The notes beneath the pieces were generated by a model. That model made no database searches. It had not been told where the DNA came from and worked only from the letters and a program-made list of their open reading frames with translations. Below are positions 30,808-37,127 of a stretch of 37,127 nucleotides of DNA, piece after piece. How positions within the stretch are numbered: the stretch's first letter is position 1; the number at the start of each line of letters is the position of its first letter. Both the position numbers and the translations under genes were made by a program. The stretch is from Actinomycetes bacterium (GTDB lineage: Bacteria > Actinomycetota > Acidimicrobiia > IMCC26256 > JANYLB01): the NCBI GenBank assembly GCA_025363815.1, contig JANYLB010000010.1, forward strand, positions 1 to 37,127, read 5' to 3'.

Positions 30808-33300
30808 ATGGCAGTTCCCCCCGACCCGCGCACCCACCACCGGGGCGAATCCGCGCGCGCGGTCGAACCGACTGCGGCAGCTGTGGTGCTCGAGATGGGC
30901 GGTCTGCAGTGGGCGAGCGAGACGCACGTCGTCGAGGCCACCCTCTCGCGGCTTGCCGGCGTCGTACAGGTCGAAGCCAATCCCGTAGCGCAGACAGCCA
31001 AGGTCACCTACGACCCTGCGGCAACGACCGTGGCCGAGCTGCGCCGCTGGGTGAAGGAGTGCGGCTACCATTGCGCCGGCGAGTCGGTCGCCAAGCACAT
31101 CTGCTATCCGATGGGCGATCGCGGCGGCCAGAGCGTCGAGGGCGCCGCGCATGCCATCGACCCTTTGGGTCACGCTAAACGCGGCGGCGGTGAGTCTGGC
31201 GCGGCCGTGTCGTCGCACGGCGCTATGGGCCATGGTGGCGATCTTGGCGGCGTCTCGATGGCCGGCATGGTCGCTGACATGCGCAACCGGTTCATGGTCG
31301 CGGCGATTTTCTCTGTGCCGATCCTCTTGTGGTCCAGCATCGGCCGCGATGTGTTCGGTTTCGAAGTCGCGGCGCCGTTCGGGTTGCGCGACGACGTGTT
31401 CCAGCTCATCCTTTCGTTGCCAGTCGTGTTCTGGGCGGCATGGATCTTCTTCGACGGTGCCTTCCGCGCGCTGCGGGCCCGGACGCTCGACATGATGGTC
31501 CTCGTCGCGGTCGCGGTCGCCGCGGGCTGGTTGTATTCGGTCGTGGTGACCCTCAGCGGCGGCGGCGACGTGTTCTACGAGGCCGTTACGGTGCTGAGCG
31601 CGTTCGTGTTGTTGGGCCACTGGTTCGAGATGCGCGCCCGCGGTGGCGCCACGGACGCGATCCGCGCCCTCCTCGACCTCGCGCCGCCGATGGCGATGGT
31701 CTTGCGCGATGGCGAACCCGTCGAGGTGCCGACATCCGAGGTCCTGGTCGGCGATCTGCTGCTGATCCGTCCGGGCGCCAAGGTGCCTGTCGATGCCGAG
31801 GTCATGGAGGGTGAGAGCGATTTCAACGAGTCGATGGTGACCGGCGAGAGTCTCCCAGTGCACAAGGCGACTGGGGATCAACTGATCGGCGCCACATTGA
31901 ACACGACAGGCACGGTGCGGGCGCGTGCGACCAAGGTCGGCTCCGACACTGCGCTCGCGCAGATCGTGAAGCTCGTTCAAGAAGCCCAGAACTCCAAGGC
32001 GCCCGGCCAGCGATTGGCCGATCGGGCTGCGTTCTGGCTCGTGCTCGTCGCTCTCGTGGGCGGCAGCCTCACGTTCTTCGTCTGGAGCGTGCTCGCCGGC
32101 CGGTCCGTGGCCGACGCGATGTTGTTTGCCATCACGGTGGTGGTGATCACCTGCCCCGACGCCCTCGGTTTGGCGACGCCGACGGCGATCATGGTCGGCA
32201 CCGGTCTCGGCGCCCGCCGGGGTGTGCTGTTCAAGAACGCGGTCGCGTTGGAGACCGCGGCGCGCATCGACACCGTCGTGATTGATAAGACCGGTACGCT
32301 CACCAAGGGCGAACCCGAGGTCACCGATGTCGTGGCCGACGGCATCGACGAGAACGATCTTCTCGCGTTGGCCGCGGCAGTAGAACGCGAGTCCGAGCAT
32401 CCTCTCGCCCAGGCGATCGTCAACGCAGCCGAAGCCAGGAACCTGGCGGTGCTGCATGCCTCGGGGTTCGACAGCGTGCCGGGTCACGGTGCGATCGCCA
32501 CCGTCGGCGGCCGCCGCGTGGTTGTCGGCAACCGTCGGCTTCTCGAACGCGAAGGCATCGACCTGGGCCCGTTGGACGAGCGTCGGCGAGCCTTCACCGA
32601 AGGTGGTCGAACCGCGGTCATCGTCGCCGTGGACGGCCGAGTCGGCGGACTGGTCGCTCTCGCCGACGCCGTACGCGAGACGTCGGTGGCGGCGGTAGGC
32701 GAGCTGGTGGCCATGGGAGTCGAGGTCGTCATGCTCACCGGCGACAACGAAGCGACCGCGCGCCGTATCGCGGGCCTCCTCGGGGTCACCACCGTCATCG
32801 CCGAGGTGGCCCCGGGCGACAAGTCGGCCAAGATTGTCGAGCTGCAGGCCCAAGGCAAGAAGGTCGCGATGGTGGGCGACGGCGTCAACGACGCGCCCGC
32901 CCTCGCCCAAGCCGACGTCGGGATCGCCATCGGCGCCGGCACCGATGTCGCCATTGAGACCGCCGATGTCGTGCTCATGCGCTCCGATCCCCTTGATGTC
33001 GCCGTCGTTCTGCGAATCGGCCGGGGGACATTGCACAAGATGCACCAGAACCTGGGCTGGGCGATCGGATACAACACGATCGCGCTGCCCATCGCCGCGG
33101 GGGTCTTCGTGCCCTTCTTCGGCTTGGTGCTGCGGCCCGAGATCGCCGCCCTGTCGATGTCGGGCTCGAGCTTCATCGTCGCCGTCAACGCGTTGCTGCT
33201 CAAGCGACTCCGTCTCCCTTCTGCCGCGCCGACCGAGGCCAGTGCGAGCGGGGCGCCGCAGGACGCCGACGCCGCGACCCCCGCCAAGCGAGCAGCGTGA
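30808..33300 (+). CDS. P1B-type heavy-metal ATPase with CPD motif and cysteine-less HMA domain
   Basis: An 830-residue metal-exporting P-type ATPase. Residues about 27-95 form an HMA fold, but the usual CxxC loop is replaced (MGGLQWASETH). The link to the first helix has Cys/His/Met residues (ECGYHCAG, KHICYPMGD, then a His/Gly/Met-rich run). The membrane metal motif is CPD (Cys449 in VVVITCPDALGLATPTA), not CPC or CPH. MVTGES, phosphorylation site DKTGT (Asp493), the HP motif in ESEHPLAQA and GDGVNDAPAL are intact. Copper is the likely cargo, but the altered ligands leave this open. An AGGAG ribosome site precedes ATG 30808. No copper chaperone or regulator is adjacent. Confidence 0.93.
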   Translation: MAVPPDPRTHHRGESARAVEPTAAAVVLEMGGLQWASETHVVEATLSRLAGVVQVEANPVAQTAKVTYDPAATTVAELRRWVKECGYHCAGESVAKHICYPMGDRGGQSVEGAAHAIDPLGHAKRGGGESGAAVSSHGAMGHGGDLGGVSMAGMVADMRNRFMVAAIFSVPILLWSSIGRDVFGFEVAAPFGLRDDVFQLILSLPVVFWAAWIFFDGAFRALRARTLDMMVLVAVAVAAGWLYSVVVTLSGGGDVFYEAVTVLSAFVLLGHWFEMRARGGATDAIRALLDLAPPMAMVLRDGEPVEVPTSEVLVGDLLLIRPGAKVPVDAEVMEGESDFNESMVTGESLPVHKATGDQLIGATLNTTGTVRARATKVGSDTALAQIVKLVQEAQNSKAPGQRLADRAAFWLVLVALVGGSLTFFVWSVLAGRSVADAMLFAITVVVITCPDALGLATPTAIMVGTGLGARRGVLFKNAVALETAARIDTVVIDKTGTLTKGEPEVTDVVADGIDENDLLALAAAVERESEHPLAQAIVNAAEARNLAVLHASGFDSVPGHGAIATVGGRRVVVGNRRLLEREGIDLGPLDERRRAFTEGGRTAVIVAVDGRVGGLVALADAVRETSVAAVGELVAMGVEVVMLTGDNEATARRIAGLLGVTTVIAEVAPGDKSAKIVELQAQGKKVAMVGDGVNDAPALAQADVGIAIGAGTDVAIETADVVLMRSDPLDVAVVLRIGRGTLHKMHQNLGWAIGYNTIALPIAAGVFVPFFGLVLRPEIAALSMSGSSFIVAVNALLLKRLRLPSAAPTEASASGAPQDADAATPAKRAA

Positions 33301-33450
33301 CCATCCGCGTCACCGGAGTGATCTCCCTTCCAGTCGAGACACCTGCTTCGGGCCGGGCCTGCCTCCTCGGGTCTCCGGCACGTAGCCGCGTACAGAAACG
33401 CCGGGTTCTGACGCCGCTCTCGGAGCGGGGAAGCGACGGGCCGGTACCGG

Positions 33451-33456
33451 TACCAT
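33451..33456 (+). promoter_or_regulatory. -10 element of a leaderless promoter for the SRPBCC gene
   Basis: TACCAT lies seven bases before GTG 33464. The 163-base gap behind the ATPase also holds a CCGCTC-tcg-GAGCGG hairpin (33414-33428) with no T run; its role is unclear. Confidence 0.45.
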
Positions 33457-33463
33457 TCGGGAC

Positions 33464-34009
33464 GTGGTCTGCACCGACGTCGTGGGGAACTGGGGCTCAA
33501 CTCCCCAGGAGCGCGCCGACAACTACCCGTGTGACGCGCTCGTCGAGCAGCCCGACATCGTGGTGTTCCGCGCGGTCGACGTCGACGCGCCGGCGGAGAC
33601 GACGTTTCGCTGGATCTGTCAGCTGCGCGCCGCGCCCTACAGCTACGACTGGATCGACAACCTGGGTCGGCGCAGTCCCCGTGAGCTCACCGACGGCCTC
33701 GAGCATCTCGAACCCGGCCAACGGGTAGCGACGATTTTCCGCCTGGTTTCGTTCGAGGCGGGGCGATCGATCACGATCGACTCGACGACCCCGCTGTTCG
33801 GCCAGGTCGCGATCACGTACCGGGTGTCCTCCATCGTGCCCGACCGCAGCCGGATCGTTGCGAAGGTCCTGTGCGTCACGCCCCGCAACCTCCTCGGTGC
33901 GGTGATGCGGAGGATCCTCCCGCCTGGCGACCTGGTGATGATGCGACGCCAACTGCTCACGCTGCGGGATCTCGCCGAGCACGACTCACGCCCGCTCGCG
34001 GACCGCTGA
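33464..34009 (+). CDS. SRPBCC (START-like) family protein
   Basis: A 181-residue protein with the helix-grip pattern: VVFRAVDVDAPAETTFRWICQLRAAPYSYDWIDNLGR at the N-terminal side, central strands (RVATIFRLVSFEAGRSITIDS, VAITYRVSSIVPDRSRIVAKVLC) and a long C-terminal helix (DLVMMRRQLLTLRDLAEHD). Members bind hydrophobic ligands or act as polyketide-type cyclases. The specific ligand is unknown. GTG 33464 is fixed by the -10 seven bases upstream. The gene is the last apparently ordinary gene before a mobile-element scar. Confidence 0.8.
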   Translation: MVCTDVVGNWGSTPQERADNYPCDALVEQPDIVVFRAVDVDAPAETTFRWICQLRAAPYSYDWIDNLGRRSPRELTDGLEHLEPGQRVATIFRLVSFEAGRSITIDSTTPLFGQVAITYRVSSIVPDRSRIVAKVLCVTPRNLLGAVMRRILPPGDLVMMRRQLLTLRDLAEHDSRPLADR

Positions 34010-34088
34010 CGCACCGGCCAGAGATCGACCCCGTCAACGCCTGCGCGCCTTCCCGCCCTCGAACAGGGCCCGTCCTCGCTCTGATCTT

Positions 34089-34469
34089 GTGGGATCGCTC
34101 CTGATCGGATCGAAGCTCGCCACCCATCTCGCCGCGTTCGTCGCCGCTGACGACAGCGCCCGCGTGTTCACCGGAGTGAAGGGCGCGCCGATCCGTCGCC
34201 ACAACTGGTGGGCAAAATGGGCGGCCGCGACCGAAGCGGTCGGCGTGACCGGCCTTCGCTTCCACGACCTTCGGCACACCTGTAACACCCTCACCGCCGC
34301 CACGGGTGCGAGCACCCGCGAGCTCATGCACCGGATGGGCCACGCCTCGGCGGCCGCCGCTCTCCGTTACCAACACGCCACCCGCGATCGCGACGCCGTC
34401 ATCGCGCAAGCGTTCAACGACGTGATTGTTGCCAGCCGTGGTAAAGTGTCTAGTGAGATAGACGAATGA
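34089..34469 (+). pseudogene. Truncated tyrosine recombinase (phage-type integrase), C-terminal part
   Basis: The 126-residue frame matches only the C-terminal half of an integrase catalytic domain: FHDLRHTCNTL (the HxxR box), LMHRMGHASAAAALRYQHATRDRD (the second His and the nucleophile Tyr). The N-terminal arm-binding and core-binding domains and the first catalytic Arg are missing, so it cannot recombine DNA. The 79 bases upstream are Arg/Pro-rich in this frame and not recognisable. Its stop overlaps the hicA ATG by four bases, so the remnant may still be transcribed and translated. It is most likely the leftover of an element that integrated near tRNA-Gly. Confidence 0.82.
34448..34463. 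promoter_or_regulatory. Inverted repeat directly before hicA
   Basis: GTCTA-GTGAGA-TAGAC ends two bases before the hicA ATG, inside the last codons of the integrase fragment. HicB proteins with a C-terminal HTH often bind such repeats to repress their own operon, so this is a candidate autoregulatory site. Confidence 0.45.
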
Positions 34470-34669
34470 CGGGGAGAGAGCTCCTGCGTCGGGTCGAGAA
34501 GCGGGGCTGCGAGGAACTTCGCCAGCGCGGCTCGCACGTGATCGTTCGGTGTCCGGGACGCTGCCAGACCGTGATTCCGATCCACCGAGAAAAGGACCTC
34601 CCGATCGGAACGTTGCGAAGCATCGAGCGCACGCTAGCGCGATGCCTCGAAGAAGGGTGGCTTCGATGA
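34466..34669 (+). CDS. hicA: HicA-type mRNA interferase toxin
   Basis: A 67-residue toxin that degrades mRNA, with the double-stranded-RNA-binding-like fold of HicA. Its pattern is ELLRRVEKRGCEELRQRGSHVIVRCPG, with catalytic His24 in GSH, then VIPIHREKDLPIGTLRSIERT. The length is normal for HicA. The ATG overlaps the stop of the integrase fragment (ATGA) and its own stop overlaps the hicB ATG (ATGA), so all three are translationally linked. The HicA-first order is the usual one. Two additional Cys residues near 30-33 are not part of the family pattern. Confidence 0.92.
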   Translation: MTGRELLRRVEKRGCEELRQRGSHVIVRCPGRCQTVIPIHREKDLPIGTLRSIERTLARCLEEGWLR

Positions 34670-35052
34670 CCAGGACCAAGAACTACGTGGCGGTCTACGA
34701 CCGCGATCCCGAGAGCGACGCGTGGATCGTCCACATCAAGGGGATCGCCGGCTGCCAGACCTACGGCCGCAGCCTCCGCCAGGCCGAGGCCCGGATCAGA
34801 GAAGCGCTCGCGCTTTGGCTCGATCGTGACCCAGACGGCCTCTCGATCACCCCGGTGTGGCCCTCAGAATTCGTCGATGCCGCAGCGCAGGTGTCGCAGG
34901 CCCGTCAGGTTGCATCCGCCGCTTCCCGGCAGGCTCAAGCGACCACCGAGAAGGCCGCGAGGAAGCTCGAGCGGATGGGGCTCAGCCGTCGCGATGCCGC
35001 CGACATCCTCGGGATCTCCCATCAACGCGTGCAGCAGCTCCTCGCGAGCTGA
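34666..35052 (+). CDS. hicB: HicB-type antitoxin with C-terminal HTH
   Basis: A 128-residue antitoxin that would bind and block HicA. Residues about 5-60 form the partially degraded RNase H fold of HicB (YVAVYDRDPESDAWIVHIKGIAGCQTYGRSLRQAEARIREALALWL). A helical linker rich in Ala/Gln follows (about 75-98), and then a helix-turn-helix (LERMGLSRRDAADILGISHQRVQQLLAS) for DNA binding and autoregulation. The start overlaps the hicA stop. The HTH type, resembling a sigma-factor or Xre-like helix pair, is longer than the ribbon-helix-helix seen in many HicB proteins. Confidence 0.9.
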   Translation: MTRTKNYVAVYDRDPESDAWIVHIKGIAGCQTYGRSLRQAEARIREALALWLDRDPDGLSITPVWPSEFVDAAAQVSQARQVASAASRQAQATTEKAARKLERMGLSRRDAADILGISHQRVQQLLAS

Positions 35053-35070
35053 ACAACACGAGGAGGCAAC

Positions 35071-35403
35071 ATGAAGACGCTGAGGATCGATCCGCAGGCC
35101 GATTTCAACGCGGAACACGACGAGGGCCGAAACTGGTCGCTCATGCGGAACGCGCGCGCTCCAGGGGCGATCGTCCCTGGTGCAGTCGTGATCGCAGGGC
35201 ACGAAGGCCTCTGGTCAGTCGTTCGAATCGATGAGGTGGACGACGACGGCCAGGTTCACTTCGTCCAGCTCGATCACGAAGACCCGCCGCCCGCGCGGTG
35301 CTCGCGGCCGCGGGAGCTGATGGTGTCTAGGGCACGTAGAGGGCACGGCGGGCTCGACAGCTTCTCGGTGAGGTCACCGGCAAGGCCCGCACCGAGCCGC
35401 TGA
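35071..35403 (+). CDS. Small hypothetical protein downstream of hicAB
   Basis: A 110-residue protein behind a strong GAGGAGG ribosome site 18 bases after hicB, so probably a third member of the operon. Residues 1-75 look ordered: KTLRIDPQADFNAEHDEGRNWSLMRNAR, then a likely small beta barrel (IVPGAVVIAGHEGLWSVVRIDEVDDDGQVHFVQL). This resembles a short nucleic-acid- or ligand-binding fold, but I recognise no family. The tail after about residue 80 is Arg/Pro-rich and may run out of true homology. It ends 18 bases before tRNA-Gly on the other strand. Confidence 0.6.
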   Translation: MKTLRIDPQADFNAEHDEGRNWSLMRNARAPGAIVPGAVVIAGHEGLWSVVRIDEVDDDGQVHFVQLDHEDPPPARCSRPRELMVSRARRGHGGLDSFSVRSPARPAPSR

Positions 35404-35421
35404 CCTGCGCATTCGGCGTGG

Positions 35422-35492
35422 AGCGGGTGACGGGAATCGAACCCGCATGACCAGCTTGGAAGGCTGGGACTCTGCCATTGAGCTACACCCGC
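35422..35492 (-). tRNA. tRNA-Gly (anticodon TCC)
   Basis: On the minus strand acceptor GCGGGTG pairs with CACCCGC, the anticodon stem CCAGC/GCTGG encloses CTTCCAA (anticodon TCC) and the T arm is CGGGTTCGATTCCCG. Discriminator T, no encoded CCA. A TACGGT -10-like element lies 10 bases upstream (35503-35508, minus). The 3' end faces the integrase remnant, as expected if this tRNA served as an attachment site, but no second copy of its 3' end was found in the window. Confidence 0.97.
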
Positions 35493-35696
35493 GGCGGGTC
35501 ACACCGTAGCGAACCCGTCCTTGCGGGCCGAGGTGTCCGATCTCAGGCTGACCAACGGGACACAACGGGCAGGGAGAGGAGAAAGGTGAGCCGGCGACGG
35601 TCTGGTCCACCTGCGCCTGGGCGGGAACGTTCACGACGCGCATCGTCGCCGTCCGAGAACGACGCGCTCTGTCGGGGAGGGGGTGCTGTGCGTCAG

Positions 35697-35731
35697 GACA
35701 TAGGAGACGGGTCTCTCAAGACATAGGAAAC
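35697..35731 (+). repeat. Paired GACATAGG repeats at the IS481 remnant end
   Basis: GACATAGGAGAC (35697-35708) and GACATAGGAAAC (35720-35731) are direct repeats 23 bases apart, just before the transposase stub. Such sequence is typical of the terminal region of actinobacterial IS481-like elements, so this probably marks the left end of the remnant. The other end was not found. Confidence 0.5.
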
Positions 35732-35753
35732 CGTCTGGTCGGCAAGCTCGGCG

Positions 35754-35897
35754 ATGTCCAAGGCCCGGTCGATCATCACGGCGGCGGTCCTCGAGGGCCG
35801 CTCGCAGTCCACAGTCGCTCGTGACTATGGCGTATCGAAGGGCTGGGTCAGCAAACTCGCTGCCCGCTGCCGCGCCGACCGAGCCGATCGATGGAAC
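35754..35897 (+). pseudogene. IS481 family transposase, N-terminal stub
   Basis: The frame opens with MSKARSIITAAVLEGRSQSTVARDYGVSKGWVSKLAARCRA, the N-terminal helix-turn-helix of IS481 family transposases. After about 48 residues the similarity stops and the frame runs into sequence antisense to the glycosyltransferase gene. The DDE catalytic domain is absent from the window, so it is a dead fragment. The break point near 35890-35900 is estimated by eye. The stub may once have been trimmed by deletion or by insertion of the glycosyltransferase region. Confidence 0.78.
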
Positions 35898-35932
35898 CGC
35901 TCCGAGATCCCCTGGCTCCCTGCCCGTCGGCT

Positions 35933-37069
35933 TCACCCCATCGTTGGGATGATGGCTTCTACCGAGCCGGCGGCGACTGCAGCGCCATCAAGGCCGAGGA
36001 AGGCGGTCGAGCGCCGCGCGGCTTCGTGGCGGAAGCTTGGATCACCGAGGATCTCCTGCACCGCAACTCGGATCTGGCTGACGTCTGGGTCCATCGATAG
36101 TGCTCGCCCTGCTCCCCATTCGTCGATGAGTTTGGTGATGGGGATCTGGTCTGCTCCCTTGGCTGGAATGCCGACCATCGGCAGGCCGTGGCTGAGCGCT
36201 CGCATCGTGGTGCCGTGACCGCCGTGGCCAAGGACCATCGATGAGCGGTCCATGAGCTGGTCATGGTCTGCGAATGGCACGAGGTAGGCATTCGCCGGGG
36301 CGGTGAGCTCTGCCGGGTCGACGATCCCGCCCGTGGTGGCAACGACATACACGGGGAGCGGGCCGAGGGCATCGAGGGCACGTTGCAACATGTCGAGGTT
36401 GCGTTGCTCCGGCACGGTGCTGAAGCTGAGCAGCACGATCGGGGTCTGATCGTCAGTGCCCCACGGCAGCTCTACCTCGACAGCTCGTCGTTCGGTAGCC
36501 AAGACGGGCGCGCCGTGGACGACGGGCCAAGTGGCCGTATCCGATTGTCCGTCGAACGCCCGCAGCGTGTTGACGTGGAGAACGTTGCGCTCACCCCACA
36601 GCACGTCCAGATCTGGCAACCCGTCGAACCCGGCACGCTGACGCGACTCGCTCTGCATGGTGAAGTTGCCCCGCCAGCTGTCGATCATGTGATGAAAGAA
36701 CGTGTGCAGCATCACGGCAGTCGGTCGGTTGAACCGAGGCGCGACGTTCAGTGCGGACGCGAACATCGCATCGATCACGACAACCTCGGGGTCCCATTGC
36801 TGCGCCACCTCGACGAGTTCTTCGCCGACGGCTGGGGAGCTGGTGAATCCGAAAACCGCGGCCATCGGGTGGAACGAGTAGCGGTCCAAGTCGGTGCGTG
36901 CCCGGCTGAGTGCGGTCGCTCCGAAGCCAGCGGCCTCGACTCGGTGCACCATGTCAGGTCGTCCGTAGAAGTGGACTTCGTGTCCCCTCGTTTCGAGGAC
37001 CCGAGTGATTCCCAGGCTTGGCGTCAGGTTTCCGCCACCGTCCCAACAGGCCCACATGATTCGTGCCAT
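35933..37069 (-). CDS. UDP-glycosyltransferase-like protein (GT1/MGT type)
   Basis: A 378-residue GT-B glycosyltransferase. It begins with RIMWACWDGGGNLTPSLGITRVLETRGHEVHFYG (acceptor-side Rossmann domain). The donor-binding C-terminal domain has VLLSFSTVPEQRNLDMLQRALDAL, VPFADHDQLMDRSSMVLGHGGHGTTMRALSHGLPMVGIPAKGADQ, and ends in the usual helix. The HGGHGTT box is the sugar-nucleotide motif of macrolide-type and sterol glycosyltransferases (GT1). A secondary metabolite or lipid acceptor is likely. An AAGGAG ribosome site precedes ATG 37069, and the stop of another gene lies three bases upstream, so it is the downstream gene of an operon. Confidence 0.92.
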   Translation of the reverse strand: MARIMWACWDGGGNLTPSLGITRVLETRGHEVHFYGRPDMVHRVEAAGFGATALSRARTDLDRYSFHPMAAVFGFTSSPAVGEELVEVAQQWDPEVVVIDAMFASALNVAPRFNRPTAVMLHTFFHHMIDSWRGNFTMQSESRQRAGFDGLPDLDVLWGERNVLHVNTLRAFDGQSDTATWPVVHGAPVLATERRAVEVELPWGTDDQTPIVLLSFSTVPEQRNLDMLQRALDALGPLPVYVVATTGGIVDPAELTAPANAYLVPFADHDQLMDRSSMVLGHGGHGTTMRALSHGLPMVGIPAKGADQIPITKLIDEWGAGRALSMDPDVSQIRVAVQEILGDPSFRHEAARRSTAFLGLDGAAVAAGSVEAIIPTMG

Positions 37070-37072
37070 CGC

Positions 37073-37127
37073 CTACTTCTCCTTCGTGTGGAGCGCTCCG
37101 GTGACGAGCAACTCGGTGATTGATTGG
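37073..37127 (-). CDS. C-terminal end of an upstream gene, cut by the window edge
   Basis: The last 17 residues read QSITELLVTGALHTKEK before a TAG stop three bases upstream of the glycosyltransferase start. The short helix pattern would suit the end of a TetR-like regulator or similar protein, but 17 residues cannot establish a family. The gene continues beyond the window. Confidence 0.55.
   Translation of the reverse strand, partial: QSITELLVTGALHTKEK

Noticed and set aside
30565-33045. 826-residue open frame antisense to the P-type ATPase
   Set aside because: It mirrors a real GC-rich gene in the complementary frame. It is His/Arg/Asp-heavy and has no domain pattern; the sense strand has every P-type ATPase motif.
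34009-35910. Intact prophage or integrative element
   Set aside because: Only a catalytic half of an integrase, a toxin-antitoxin pair and a transposase stub remain; no structural, replication or excision genes and no second attachment site copy were seen.
36263-37123. 286-residue plus-strand open frame opposite the glycosyltransferase
   Set aside because: Antisense shadow; the minus strand has a ribosome site and a full GT-B protein.
1-37127. CRISPR array or tandem repeat locus
   Set aside because: No set of regularly spaced 20-40 base repeats was found by eye on either strand.

Overview
The window is high-GC, gene-dense bacterial DNA with short intergenic gaps and frequent GTG starts. Many genes have a TAnnnT -10 element only 6-8 bases before the start codon, the mark of leaderless transcription common in Actinomycetota. 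Gene content fits an actinobacterium: a DUF35/thiolase pair, SnoaL-like proteins, an arylsulfatase of mycobacterial size, an ArsR with actinobacterial-type cysteines and an IS481 remnant. Acidimicrobiia or a related uncultured lineage is my guess; it is inference only, since no phylogenetic marker was compared.

Layout. 0-8.6 kb: housekeeping and metabolic genes between tRNA genes (Leu-TAG, Lys-CTT, His-GTG, Arg-TCT): a SHOCT-type small protein, DUF35 protein plus thiolase, peptide deformylase, an SDR, a Clp-N/zinc-finger protein, a methyltransferase, a GH13 alpha-glucosidase and a TIGR01777 epimerase. 8.6-11.1 kb: a translationally coupled ABC-2 exporter operon (ATPase and two permeases). 11.1-15.2 kb: two SnoaL-like proteins, a NifU-N-only protein divergent from a YcaQ-like DNA glycosylase, and an MFS transporter. 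15.3-17.7 kb: a formylglycine-type sulfatase behind a palindromic operator. 17.7-19.8 kb: an arsenic cluster (arsI, aquaporin, arsC divergent from arsR). 19.9-20.7 kb: a GNAT protein.

20.8-27.4 kb is the most unusual part. It is a branched-chain-amino-acid-type (Liv) ABC importer condensed into three genes: a binding protein, a protein that fuses an MFS transporter to a LivF ATPase, and a LivH-LivM-LivG triple fusion. Separate promoters can be read before the binding protein and before the fusion genes.

27.4-33.3 kb: a PhyH dioxygenase, an SDR, a secreted lipoprotein resembling GH99/WbsX-type proteins, and a P1B-type metal ATPase with a CPD membrane motif and a cysteine-less HMA domain. 33.4-37.1 kb: an SRPBCC protein, then a mobile-element scar (integrase C-terminal fragment, hicAB toxin-antitoxin pair and a third small gene, tRNA-Gly, IS481 transposase stub), a UDP-glycosyltransferase, and the last codons of another gene cut by the window edge. 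No CRISPR array, rRNA or intact mobile element was seen. No gap over 300 bases lacks a gene.
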